From: Roseiarcus sp963749715
GTDB lineage: Bacteria > Pseudomonadota > Alphaproteobacteria > Rhizobiales > Beijerinckiaceae
DNA length: 64,000 bases
Direction of reading: 5' to 3'
Assembly (NCBI GenBank): GCA_963749715.1
Contig: CAVVNR010000016.1
Coordinates: 18,876-82,875 of the forward strand
Position numbers and translations under genes: made by a program. Positions 28,319 through 37,156 of this stretch are shown here, in pieces (within the stretch, counting starts at the first letter, position 1; each line of letters opens with the position of its first letter). The notes beneath the pieces were generated by a model, which saw only the letters and a program-made list of their open reading frames with translations, was not told where the DNA came from and made no database searches.

Positions 28319-29120
28319 CGACGCCGATCGTGACGATGCGCGGCATTTGCAAGAGCTTCGGTCCGGTGCAGGCGCTGGTCGACGTCCATCTGCGCTTGGC
28401 GCCGGGCGAAGTGCTCGGCCTCGTCGGCGACAATTCGGCGGGCAAGTCGACCCTGATGAAGATTCTCACCGGCGCCTACCAGCGCGACGCCGGCGACATT
28501 TCCGTCGGCGGAGAGCCGGTGCACTTCAAGAGCCCGCACGAGAGCCGCGATCGCGGCATCGAAATGATCTACCAGGACTTCGCGCTGTGCGGGAACCTCG
28601 ATGTCGGCCAGAACATCTTTCTCGGGCGATGGCCAATGCGGTTCGGGATCTTCATCGATCGCGCGCGCATGCACGTCGACGCCCGCGAGATCCTCAACCG
28701 GCTCAAGGTCGACGTGAACTCGGTCTACCAGAAGGTCGAAAGCCTCTCAGGCGGGCGTCAGCAGTCGGTGGCGATCGCGCGCGCGATTTCGTTTGCGCCA
28801 AAGGTGGTGGTGTTCGACGAGCCGACCGCCAATCTCTCGGTGACGGCGACCGAGCGGCTGCTCGAGACGATCGCGGAACTCAAGGTCCACGGGGTCGCCC
28901 AAGTGATCATCTCGCACCGGATGAACGATATTTTCGAAGTGGGCGATCGGGTGATGGTGCTCAAACGCGGGCGCAACGTGGGCGATCGCGCCATCTCGCA
29001 GACGACCGAGAAGGAAGTGCTGGAATTGATCGTCTCAGGCGTCCCCGAAACGCTGGCCGGAGCCGAGTTCGGCGCCTTAGCGGCGGCCGCGCGTCGATTC
29101 TCGGAGCGGCGGCGGTTTAG
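28315..29120 (+). CDS. CUT2 ABC importer ATPase (stop codon lost to a probable indel)
   Basis: Half-size sugar-importer ATPase. Walker A GDNSAGKST has Ser where the neighbour family has Gly; the signature is LSGGRQQSVAIARA and Walker B is VVVFDEPTANLSV. The ATG overlaps the permease stop by 4 bases. The domain ends about residue 255, but the frame has no stop until 30009, running through the next gene out of frame. A TAG in the +2 frame at 29118 gives the expected length, so I place the end there. A one-base indel between about 29050 and 29110 is the simplest explanation. Confidence 0.82.
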
Positions 29121-29255
29121 CCCAAGCGCGGCCGCCTGCGGCTTTGAAACCCGCCTCCCGCCGTCGCGCAGAGCGGCATCGAAGGTCGAGCGCTTGCGTC
29201 GGAGCGCCGCCGCCCGTATTCAGTTTGGGGTCGGGGCTCGGATTCGAGGTTGTGC

Positions 29256-29888
29256 GTGGGGGCGGGGCGGCGAGCGGTCGTTCTTTCGGGTCTCTTCTGG
29301 GCTGCGCTGTCGGCTGGGCCGGCCTCGGCGGCCGACATGTCCAGCCTCGGCATCGAGACCGCGCCGCCGCCTGAGCCAACGATCCAGCCGGGGCCGAACA
29401 CCTATATCGACTTCCTCCAGGAGGTGCGCGTCGGCGTCTACGCCCATAACTGGATTCACGACGAGGATTCGCCGGTCGACCTGTCGGGCGAGCTCCTGTC
29501 CTCGCCAATCGGCTATGCCAACAACATCGGTGGCCAGTGGTTCTCCTGGTTCTTCAATCCGCGCATCAATATTGGCGCGATGGTCAACACCGGGGGCAAG
29601 ACAAGCTATGGCTTCACCGGCCTTACTTGGCGCATCCCAATCTACAAGGGGTTTTTCTTCGAGGGCGAATTTGGCGGCGCCGTCAACACCTCGCCATTGC
29701 GGGACGAGCCGGACCGCGTCAACACCGGCTGCCGCTTCGACTTCCGCGAATCGGGAGGCTTCGGCTACCAGTTCAACGAGCATTGGGATTTCATCGCCAA
29801 TATCGAGCACATCTCGCACGCGAGCCTCTGCACCCATATCAATCCCGGCCTTACCCAGGTCGGCGCGAGGGTGGGGTACAAATTCTGA
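29256..29888 (+). CDS. PagL-like acyloxyacyl hydrolase (lipid A 3-O-deacylase family)
   Basis: A 210-residue outer-membrane beta-barrel enzyme candidate. A signal peptide ends GPASA before ADMSS. Alternating amphipathic strands run from FLQEVRVGVYAHNW. The catalytic-type motif EHISHAS (His-x-Ser) and NPGLTQVGARVGYKF with a C-terminal Phe match PagL, which trims the 3-position acyl chain of lipid A. GTG 29256 follows GAGG; TTG 29250 is also possible. It lies directly after the importer ATPase but has no obvious link to it. Confidence 0.78.
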   Translation: MGAGRRAVVLSGLFWAALSAGPASAADMSSLGIETAPPPEPTIQPGPNTYIDFLQEVRVGVYAHNWIHDEDSPVDLSGELLSSPIGYANNIGGQWFSWFFNPRINIGAMVNTGGKTSYGFTGLTWRIPIYKGFFFEGEFGGAVNTSPLRDEPDRVNTGCRFDFRESGGFGYQFNEHWDFIANIEHISHASLCTHINPGLTQVGARVGYKF

Positions 29889-29903
29889 GCCCCGGCCGCC
29901 CCG

Positions 29904-30119
29904 CTACCGTGACCTGCCGCTAAACCACGCGAATGCGAGCGCCGCCAGTCCGATTATTAGCGAACCGAGGCCGTGGTTGAAGTGGGGCTTGACCGACCCT
30001 GGGGCGTAGCCAGGCACAAAGGCAGGGAGGTCGCCGGCGGGGGTCAGCCAGTAAAGGAAAGTCAGACCGACAAAGGCTAACCCGACGACAAGCGCGACTG
30101 GAACAACGAGCGTCTTCAT
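29904..30119 (-). CDS. Small two-helix membrane protein
   Basis: A 71-residue protein with two hydrophobic helices (residues about 5-27 and 50-66) around a loop LPAFVPGYAPGSVKPHFNHG. The Gly/Pro/His-rich loop has the look of a conserved small-protein family in this order; I cannot name a function. It converges with the PagL-like gene. The ATG at 30119 faces the regulatory region that contains the 30291-30306 palindrome. Confidence 0.6.
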   Translation of the reverse strand: MKTLVVPVALVVGLAFVGLTFLYWLTPAGDLPAFVPGYAPGSVKPHFNHGLGSLIIGLAALAFAWFSGRSR

Positions 30120-30290
30120 GCCTTCAGCCCTCCTGCGCCTGCCGCTGCGCCGTCCTTAGCAGCACTCGCTGCCGCTCGCCATTCCAAGCTCTGGCCAAAC
30201 CGTTGGTTGCGCGGCCGCGGTCCGTTCGAATTCGGGCGAGTTGGATCCGGGCGCCACCCGTACAAATCGACGCCGTGTGACATTTCGGAG

Positions 30291-30306
30291 TGTGACGTAC
30301 GTCACA
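30291..30306. promoter_or_regulatory. Perfect CRP-like palindrome TGTGACGTACGTCACA
   Basis: A 16-base perfect palindrome that fits the Crp/Fnr-family consensus TGTGA-N6-TCACA exactly. It lies between the divergent small membrane protein genes (30119 and 30414), in a stretch (30120-30413) otherwise without genes. An A/T-rich segment (AATAAATAAAGG) follows at about 30350. A Crp-, Clr- or Fnr-like regulator is likely to act here. Confidence 0.6.
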
Positions 30307-30413
30307 GCGCGGAGGGGAGGGGCATGATTAAAAGCGGTCGGCCTAGAGAATAAATAAAGGAAGTGGCCGAAGGGCAGCGAACGAAGGGAACGTGTATCGT
30401 TATGGAGATCGTT

Positions 30414-30623
30414 ATGGGCGGGATCGACAAACATGCGGCTTTCTACCGGGCTTATGTGCCCGCGGATCGTAGCTTGTTCCCGATGACGATCGCGCTGGCG
30501 ACCATCGTCGCTCTGTGGTTTTTCGTCTACCTGGTCATCGCCGTCGGCCCGCAGACCGAGGCGCAAACGGCCCGGCCTGGAAGCCGTGAGGCCCCGATAG
30601 CCTTGCAGTCCAACAGCCGCTAA
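30414..30623 (+). CDS. Small single-helix membrane protein
   Basis: About 69 residues from ATG 30414, which has GGAG 6 bases upstream; the frame is open to 30363. MGGIDKHAAFYRAYVPADRS precedes one helix (PMTIALATIVALWFFVYLVIA), and a polar tail follows. Function unknown. Downstream of the CRP-like palindrome, it could be part of a regulated envelope response. Confidence 0.5.
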   Translation: MGGIDKHAAFYRAYVPADRSLFPMTIALATIVALWFFVYLVIAVGPQTEAQTARPGSREAPIALQSNSR

Positions 30624-30806
30624 CAGCGCCGGCCTGACTTGCAGGGGCAGGATCGTCGAGATCGAGCCGTGATGAAGGAGTCAGCGACCCAAGCGCCGGC
30701 ATAGGTACGACGCTTGGGGACGGCCGGGTCCGGCTCGCAAATCAGCGCGGAAACCTCGTTCGGCTTTGACGCGACTTGAAGCAAGCCCGGCGGCGGCTGC
30801 GACCTT

Positions 30807-32034
30807 TTAGTCGAACAGCTTCAAGTCGACCGCGTCGCCCATGGCGCGATAGCCGGCGTCGTTTGGATGCAAATGATCCCCGACATCGTAGTCGGCGCGA
30901 ATCCGGGTCGGATGATCCGGGTCCCGCACCGCTGCGTCGAAGTCGATCACGGCGTCGAAGTCGCCGTGCCGAATCCAGGCGTTCACCGCTTCGCGTTTCG
31001 CCTCGCCCTCCGGCGTGTAATAGCCGTGGAACACCGTGCCCTCGTAAGGGGTCAGGGTCGCGCCGTAGATTTTCGCCCCCCTCTCGTGCACGCGGGCGAT
31101 GATCTGCTTCATGCCGTCAATAATCTGCTCGGCGGAAACGTCCTGTTCCGCCAGCTCGCCGGCGGTGGAGTGCCCGATGTCGTTGATGCCCTCCATCAGC
31201 ACCACCCAGCGCAGTCCCGGCGCCGAGAGCACGTCGCGATCGAGTTCGAGCCAACGCGCTGGGGCCGAACAGGTCCTCCGGATGATCATGGAGGATGCGA
31301 TTGCCGCTGACGCCGGCATTGACAACGCCGGCGGGCGCCGCGCCCGACCGGGCCGCCAAACGTTCCGCCAGCCGGTCGGGCCAGCGGTGGTTATGGTCAA
31401 CCTCCGAGCGGTAGCCATCGGTGATCGAATCCCCGAGCGTGACGAGAGTGGCGGGCTGCCCGGCGGCCTTTACATCCACCTCGTCGATGAAGAACCGCGA
31501 CGTCGATGTATGCGGCGAGGGCAGCGCGGCCGCCGCGGTGGAATCGGCGTCGTTCGAGATGTAAGTCGTCGCCACGCCATCGAGATGGATCACCGCAGGC
31601 CCCGTCCACCGAGGGACAAACATGCTCAAGGCCAGCGTCGATAACGGCGGCAGGTCGATGTCGACCGGATCGGACACCGCCTCTGCGCCCGGCGCAATCG
31701 TCACGCCGCCGGCGCCGCCGAAGGTCAGAGCATGGTCAGTCGCGGGGTCAATTGTCCCGGGCGCCCGATCTGGGGCCGGCTTCGCCACATGGGCCGCGCC
31801 GATGACAAGTGGATATTGGCCGGTCGCGTTGGAGAAGCGCACCCGCGCCTGGTTGCCGCCCGCGCTCAGTCGAACGAATGTGCGCAAGGTCTCGTAGTTG
31901 ACGTCCGGCCCAACCGGAAACACGTCGCTCGCTCCCCAGCTTCCGACCCAGCCGTCCGCCAGCGCGGGCGGCGCAACGACGCTGAGTAGCGCCGCCGCGG
32001 CGGAGGCGGCAAAAAGACTGCATCCATATCTCAT
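30807..32034 (-). CDS. Secreted SGNH/GDSL hydrolase (frameshifted)
   Basis: Esterase-type enzyme exported to the periplasm or outside. The signal peptide ends PPALA before DGWVGSWG. A beta-sandwich-like N-terminal part precedes the SGNH core: GDSITDG (catalytic Ser), VNAGVSGNRIL, GINDIGHS (Asn) and DHLHPNDAGY (Asp/His). The frame breaks in a GGGG run at about 31261. Removing one base joins the N-terminal part to RWLELDRDVLSAPG and gives about 408 residues. The ATG at 32034 has AGGAGG upstream. Relatives deacetylate plant polysaccharides, so an esterase role beside the xylanase is possible but unproven. Confidence 0.8.
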
Positions 32035-32174
32035 GACGTGTCCTCCTAACGTTCGCTGTCGATGCTTCGCGCTCGACTGAATCAACTTTCCGTTCTGGAG
32101 ATTTTTGAGGCGATCCGCGGCGCTCGAGCCAAAGTAGCCGCCACCACCGACATTCGGCAAATCAACCTTTCTGT

Positions 32175-32186
32175 CGATTGCAATCG
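32175..32186. promoter_or_regulatory. Perfect palindrome CGATTGCAATCG upstream of the SGNH gene
   Basis: A 12-base perfect palindrome 140 bases before the hydrolase start and 123 bases after the amidohydrolase stop. It may be a regulator site. The stretch 32035-32309 otherwise shows no gene. Confidence 0.35.
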
Positions 32187-32309
32187 AGTCCTGTAGGTAG
32201 GCGCTCCCGCAACGCGGGCGTGGCCGGGCGTGGCGGGCTCGAAAGGGCTGGCGCGGGCGGGGACGGTCCTCTTAGCGCCTGAAGCAATTCGCGGCGGTCG
32301 GTTTGCCGG

Positions 32310-33605
32310 TCACGTCGCCCTGCGCGCGCTCAGCTGCGCCCGGAGCGCCTGTTCGACCGCCCTCATTTGAGCTTCGGTCTCCGTTTCGGAGGAGTTCGCC
32401 GCGCCAGGGACCTGGACCGAGGCAAGCTCGGCGGACGGCACGCCTCGCTCGGCGGCGATCCGCCCCGCGCGCAGAACGAGCGAACGCGGCGGCCGGACAA
32501 CGACGGCGTCGGCGACGCTTGCGGCTTCGACGACGACGAGATCGGCGACCGCGCCGGCGTGGAGCCCGCGGCGGGGATCGCCGAGCGCCCTGTCGGCCTC
32601 GCGCGTCGCGAGCGCGAAAACGTCATCGAGCTCGCGGTCCGTAAACATCTCGTGGCGTTGGGCGATGATCCCGGCGCGATCGAGCATGTCGCCATTGCCA
32701 TAAGGCGACCAGCAGTCGCGAATGTTATCGGAGCCGGCGAACACCGTGACGCCACGCTCTCGCAGCGCGCGGACCGGCGGCGCCGGCGCGGAAGGCGGGC
32801 AGGAGGTCATGATTGCAACTTCTGCGCGAGCCAGCCGATCGGCGGTCTCCTCGAACAGGCGCGGCTCGATGGTTCCGAGCGCGAAGGCGTGGCTGACCGC
32901 GACGCGCCCTTGCAGGCCGGCGGCGATCGTGCGCGCGGCAATGTCGCGAAGCTCGGCCGCGCCGGGCTCGCCGTGGTCGTGCAAATGAATATCAATTCCT
33001 CTTCCGAGCGCCTCGGCCACTCCGAAGACGATGTCGAGCTGGCCCTTGACGTCGCCGTCGAAACCGGCCGGGTCCAGACCGCCGACGAGGTCGGCGCCCG
33101 CCACGAGCGCTGAGGCCAGGAGGTCGGGCGCGCCGGGTTCGGTCGTCACGCCGCTCTGCGGGAAGGCGACGAGCTGAATGTCGATCCAGTCGCGAAAAGC
33201 GTCGCGCACGCGCAGCACAGCTTCGAGATTGGCGAGGCCGACGTCACTGTCGACGTCGATGTGGCTGCGCGCGCGCGTCGTGCCGTTGGCGATCAGCGCA
33301 AGCACAAGGGCGGACGCGCGCGCTTCGATCGGCAGGGCGACCTGATGTCGCTGGACGCGCTCGGCGGCGATCCGCTCGCGCACGCTGCGTCCCTCCACAT
33401 GGGGCAGGCGCGGCGCGCCCCAATGGGTCTTGTCGAGATGGATGTGGCCGTCGACGAACGCCGGCAGGAGCAGCTTGCCGTCGAGTTCGATGCATTCGCC
33501 GGCGGGCGCCGCCGTCCCCGTCGCGTGCGTCGCAACGATGAGGCCGCCGGCGATCTCCACGTCGGCGAGGCTTCCGTCGGGCAGGCGCGCGTTGGCCAGG
33601 ATCAT
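32310..33605 (-). CDS. Amidohydrolase, cytosine-deaminase-like
   Basis: A 431-residue metal-dependent hydrolase of the cytosine deaminase / N-isopropylammelide group. DGHIHLDKTHWG gives the first two His ligands, DIHLHDHGEPG and AVSHAFALG the next, and FAGSDNIRDCWSPYG the Asp that contacts the nucleophilic water. It would deaminate a nitrogen heterocycle or a related compound. The start overlaps the stop of the questin-oxidase-like gene (TGATG), so the two are coupled. The substrate is open; the divergent CUT1 importer may supply it. Confidence 0.85.
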   Translation of the reverse strand: MILANARLPDGSLADVEIAGGLIVATHATGTAAPAGECIELDGKLLLPAFVDGHIHLDKTHWGAPRLPHVEGRSVRERIAAERVQRHQVALPIEARASALVLALIANGTTRARSHIDVDSDVGLANLEAVLRVRDAFRDWIDIQLVAFPQSGVTTEPGAPDLLASALVAGADLVGGLDPAGFDGDVKGQLDIVFGVAEALGRGIDIHLHDHGEPGAAELRDIAARTIAAGLQGRVAVSHAFALGTIEPRLFEETADRLARAEVAIMTSCPPSAPAPPVRALRERGVTVFAGSDNIRDCWSPYGNGDMLDRAGIIAQRHEMFTDRELDDVFALATREADRALGDPRRGLHAGAVADLVVVEAASVADAVVVRPPRSLVLRAGRIAAERGVPSAELASVQVPGAANSSETETEAQMRAVEQALRAQLSARRAT

Positions 33606-34666
33606 CAGATGAGATTCAACCGCTTCGCCGCCGCATAATTGTAGAGCGGGTCGCCATAGCGCCTGAATTCCTCGCCGGCGGAAAAGCTGAGGCTCAGATC
33701 ATGCTCGTCGTCGCGTCCGACCGCTTCGCGAAAGATCTCGGGCCAATCGGGCAGGCGCATGCGCCGCCACGCCTCGAGCTGATCCTCGCTAGGCAGGGCA
33801 GGGAAGCCGATCTTCGGCACGAGCGCCGCGATCGCCTGCCAGAAATGGCGCAAGGGCGCCGCCGTGTCAGGCGTGCGCGGCGCAATAAGCCTGAGCCAGT
33901 GCGTCCCGGTCAATGCGTGGAGCGCGCAAAAGTCGAGCGTCGAAGCATAGAGCGCAAGCGAGACGCGAGCGACACGGTCATGCGTCCGAGGCCCGATTGC
34001 GAGCAGGTCGACGACGGGCGCGAATTCAGGTTTGTGTGCGATCGCGCGCATGAAATGCCAGAGAAGATCGCGCTCGACTTCGACTTGCCGGAATGTCGCC
34101 GGTCCATACATGAAGGCGAGAACCTCCGCCGGATCGTCAGTCGAGGGCGCGCCGCCCTGCGGGGCGCCGAGTGGAAGATAGGTCGCGGCCCAATAACCGA
34201 GCGCGACTTCGGTTTCCTCGTCGCTGTCGGTCATCGTCGCATAGGCCATGCGCATGAACGCGTGCAGCGCGCTCGCCGCCATGCCGGGTATGAGCTCGGG
34301 AAGGTAAAGGCTTGCAGCCTCGTTCGCGCCAAGCCGCGCGACTTCGCCGGCGAAAAACGCTCGGTAGTCGCCTTCGCGTTCGCGCTGGCCTAACCAGTCG
34401 CGCCATGTGCGGCGGGTGATCTCGCCGACGCGCGGGGGAACTGCAACGAGCCGGTTTTGCTCGTGGTAGACTCGGCAATAGTCTTCGAGACGCTTGTCGC
34501 TCGCCCCCATCCGATGCAGCGCCACCAGAACCATCGGCAGGTGATTGGCGAGATGGAACGGGAACTCCGCGCTCCATTGCCGCGACCACGCGACGGCCCG
34601 CTCGAGCCCATGTCGCGTCGCGGATGGATGAGAAGAGACCGGGGCGCGCGCCGACGCCGCTCCCAT
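33605..34666 (-). CDS. Questin-oxidase-family protein (DUF4243)
   Basis: About 353 residues of the questin oxidase / AflY-like family. FHLANHLPMVLVALHRMGAS, with its conserved His, and RLEDYCRVYHEQNRLVAVPP are diagnostic, and LHALTGTHWLRLIAP follows near residue 260. Fungal members perform Baeyer-Villiger-type ring opening of anthraquinones; bacterial functions are unknown. The ATG at 34666 follows GGAGG by 5 bases. It is translationally coupled to the amidohydrolase and divergent from an ABC importer, suggesting a catabolic island for an aromatic or heterocyclic compound. Confidence 0.75.
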   Translation of the reverse strand: MGAASARAPVSSHPSATRHGLERAVAWSRQWSAEFPFHLANHLPMVLVALHRMGASDKRLEDYCRVYHEQNRLVAVPPRVGEITRRTWRDWLGQREREGDYRAFFAGEVARLGANEAASLYLPELIPGMAASALHAFMRMAYATMTDSDEETEVALGYWAATYLPLGAPQGGAPSTDDPAEVLAFMYGPATFRQVEVERDLLWHFMRAIAHKPEFAPVVDLLAIGPRTHDRVARVSLALYASTLDFCALHALTGTHWLRLIAPRTPDTAAPLRHFWQAIAALVPKIGFPALPSEDQLEAWRRMRLPDWPEIFREAVGRDDEHDLSLSFSAGEEFRRYGDPLYNYAAAKRLNLI

Positions 34667-34756
34667 GAGTTCCTCCGATGCGCTTGTCGATGTTGCTATC
34701 CGATCTGGCCGTGCTTGGAAAGCGGCTTCGAAAGCAAACATGCGCTACGTTGGCTT

Positions 34757-34787
34757 TTGACGGCGACCGCACAAAATCATTTGATTT
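34757..34787 (+). promoter_or_regulatory. Promoter with overlapping palindrome AAATCA-TT-TGATTT
   Basis: TTGACG at 34757 and TTTGAT at 34780 with 17 bases between form a plausible promoter for the importer genes. The inverted repeat AAATCA / TGATTT (34774-34787) covers the -10 box, so a repressor could act here on the divergent importer and questin-oxidase operons. Confidence 0.4.
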
Positions 34788-34840
34788 GGCGAAAATCGCG
34801 GTGGTAGCCTGCCTTTCGTCATCCAGGGGAGAAGAGCGGC

Positions 34841-36127
34841 ATGAAACCCTTCGTTGGTTCGGTTGCGGCGCTTGGGCTTGGCGTCGCAATGATCGCGGGC
34901 GTCGCGGGCGCGGCCGCTGCCGATAAGCCTTACGACGGCGTCACGCTCAATCTCGCCTCGCAGAACGACCAATTCGCCGCGGTGTTGGCCGCGGTTGCGC
35001 CTGAGTTCGAGGCGCTGACCGGCGCAAAGGTCAATGTCGACATCTTGAGCTACCCTGAGCTCTTGACCAAGGTCACCGCCGACTATGTCGGCCACACCAA
35101 GGGCTATGACCTCGCGACAGTCGACATTGTCTGGTCCGGCCAGTTCGCCGAGGCCGGCTATACCGTCGATCTCACCGACTGGATCAAGCGCGACGCCGCC
35201 GAGATCAAGGTCGACGACATCTACCCCTCGCTCATGGCCTCGCTTGGCGGCTACAAGGGCAAGCAGGTGGCGTTTCCGTTCGCCGGCTATGCCAACGTGC
35301 TCGCGTACCGCAAGGACCTTTACGAAGCCGCCGGCCTGAAGCCGCCCGCGACTATGGAGGAATTCGTCGCCGACGCGCTCAAGCTCACCGACAAGAGCAA
35401 AAAGATCTACGGCTTTGTCGCCAATGGGCAGAAAGGCCCCGCGGTGGCGCAGGACTGGATGCAGTACAATCGCCAGTTCGGCGGCTCGATCCTCGACAAG
35501 GACGGCAAGCCGGCGCTCAATTCGCCCGCCAACATCGACAGCGTCGTCGCTTACAAGAAACTGTTCGACGAGGCCGCGCCCCCGGGCGCCGCCGACTACG
35601 ACTGGGGCGGGCGCGAGGAGAGCTTCCGCCAGGGGCTGGTCGCCAACATGCAGACCTGGTCGATCGGCGCCGCCGACTACGACAATCCGAAAGTGTCGAA
35701 GATCGCCGGCAAGGCGGGAATCGTGCTGACCCCCTCGGCCAGCGGGTTGCCGCAGGAATACGGGATCGGCGGCTGGGCGCTCGGCATCAACAAGGACATC
35801 GACCCGAAGAAGCAGGAGGCCGCCTGGGCGTTCATCAAATGGGCGACGAGCCCGGCCGTCCACAAGGATCTCAACCTGCGCGGCGCCGGAAGCTATCTGC
35901 GCAAGAGCGAAATGACCGATCCGGACCTGCTCGCCAAATACCCGTTCCTCCCGGTGATCGCGACCTCGTTCGAGCACGGCGACGGCGACTTCCGGCCGCG
36001 CATTCCGCAATATCCCGAGTTGCAGGATTTGATCGGCGGCGCAATCAATGCGGTGCTGGTTGGCCAGGCCGATCCCAAGGCCGCGATGGACGGCATTCAG
36101 GCCAAGGCGGAGGCGCTGTTCAAATGA
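34841..36127 (+). CDS. CUT1-type ABC importer binding protein
   Basis: A 428-residue family 1 solute-binding protein with a signal peptide ending AGAAAA before DKPYDG. Features include TVDIVWSGQFAEAGYTVDLT, VAFPFAGYANVLAYRKDLYE and GGWALGINKDIDPKKQEAAW. Most relatives bind sugars or polyols. GGGGAG precedes the ATG. Two permeases follow with no ATPase. Divergent from the questin-oxidase/amidohydrolase operon; the ligand cannot be told from the sequence. Confidence 0.9.
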   Translation: MKPFVGSVAALGLGVAMIAGVAGAAAADKPYDGVTLNLASQNDQFAAVLAAVAPEFEALTGAKVNVDILSYPELLTKVTADYVGHTKGYDLATVDIVWSGQFAEAGYTVDLTDWIKRDAAEIKVDDIYPSLMASLGGYKGKQVAFPFAGYANVLAYRKDLYEAAGLKPPATMEEFVADALKLTDKSKKIYGFVANGQKGPAVAQDWMQYNRQFGGSILDKDGKPALNSPANIDSVVAYKKLFDEAAPPGAADYDWGGREESFRQGLVANMQTWSIGAADYDNPKVSKIAGKAGIVLTPSASGLPQEYGIGGWALGINKDIDPKKQEAAWAFIKWATSPAVHKDLNLRGAGSYLRKSEMTDPDLLAKYPFLPVIATSFEHGDGDFRPRIPQYPELQDLIGGAINAVLVGQADPKAAMDGIQAKAEALFK

Positions 36128-36208
36128 CGTCGGGACGACGCGCCTGAACCACGAGAGAATTCGATCCGCAACGGGGGAGGACCGCGCGCGCGGACGCCCG
36201 GGCTCCGG

Positions 36209-37156
36209 GTGAGCCTCGTCTCGCAGGAGGGCGCCGGAAGCGCCGAGGACCCGGCCGTGTCGACGGGCTTTCCTTACGCCCGCAAGCGGCAGCTGTTCCT
36301 GGTCGCGCTCGCGGCCCCGGCGCTCGTTTATGTGCTCGCGGTCGCCGTCGGGCCGATGATCCAGGGGTTTCTCTACTCGTTCGACAGTTACAATCTGATC
36401 CGCCCCGGTTCGCGCCATTTCGTCGGGCTCGACAATTATTTCGCCCTGTGGCGCGATCCGACCGCGCGGAGCGCGGTGATCAACACCTTCGTGTTCACCT
36501 TCGGGGCGGTCGCGATCGAATTCGTCCTCGGGCTCGGGATCGCGCTCCTGTTGTGGCGCGACGACTGGTTCAACCGGGTCGCGCTTGGTCTTCTGCTCGT
36601 CCCGGCGACGGTGACGCCGCTGGTGGTCGGGCTGGTGTTCAAGGCGCTGCTCAGTCCGGAATACGGCATGCTCGGCTACGCTTTCGCCGAGAGCGGCCTT
36701 TCCGGTCCGCGCGGCCTGCTTGCCGAGCCCGAGCGCGCGCTCGCGACACTGGTGGCGATCGACGCCTGGGAATGGACGCCGCTGATGGCGCTGATCCTGC
36801 TTGCGGGATTGAAAACGCTGCCGACCGACATCCTCGAAGCCGCCAAAGTCGACGGCGCGACCGGGTCGCAGCGACTCTGGTTCATCGTCCTGCCGCTGTT
36901 GCTGCCCGCCGCCTTTCTCGCGCTGATCCTGCGCATGATGGACGCCTTCCGCGTGTTTGACATCATCTTCGTCACCACCAACGGTGGGCCTGCGGATGCG
37001 ACCAACACCCTGATGATCTATGGCGTCAAACAGGGGCTTGAGTTTTTCAACATCGGCGCCGCGTCCGCCGTCTCAACCGTCATCGTCCTCTGCATCCTCA
37101 TCATGGCCGCGGCGTTCATCGCTGTCCTCAAGCCGGCGAGAAACCGGCATGGTTGA
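36209..37156 (+). CDS. CUT1-type ABC permease 1
   Basis: A 315-residue membrane protein with six helices starting at GTG 36209. The ATPase-docking EAA loop is ILEAAKVDGATGSQRLWFI, and FIVLPLLLPAAFLALILR and DIIFVTTNGGPADATNTL follow. The first 25 residues are a polar cytoplasmic extension. It overlaps the next permease gene by 8 bases. Like the pair at 20.8-22.6 kb, it needs an ATPase encoded elsewhere. Confidence 0.88.
   Translation: MSLVSQEGAGSAEDPAVSTGFPYARKRQLFLVALAAPALVYVLAVAVGPMIQGFLYSFDSYNLIRPGSRHFVGLDNYFALWRDPTARSAVINTFVFTFGAVAIEFVLGLGIALLLWRDDWFNRVALGLLLVPATVTPLVVGLVFKALLSPEYGMLGYAFAESGLSGPRGLLAEPERALATLVAIDAWEWTPLMALILLAGLKTLPTDILEAAKVDGATGSQRLWFIVLPLLLPAAFLALILRMMDAFRVFDIIFVTTNGGPADATNTLMIYGVKQGLEFFNIGAASAVSTVIVLCILIMAAAFIAVLKPARNRHG

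Noticed and set aside
27106..30009. A 967-codon open frame across the permease, ATPase and PagL genes
   Set aside because: Only 28315-29120 of it codes for a recognisable protein (the ATPase); the rest is out of frame with better-supported genes.
34745..36418. A 557-codon minus-strand open frame
   Set aside because: Shadow of the ABC binding-protein gene; no family features.
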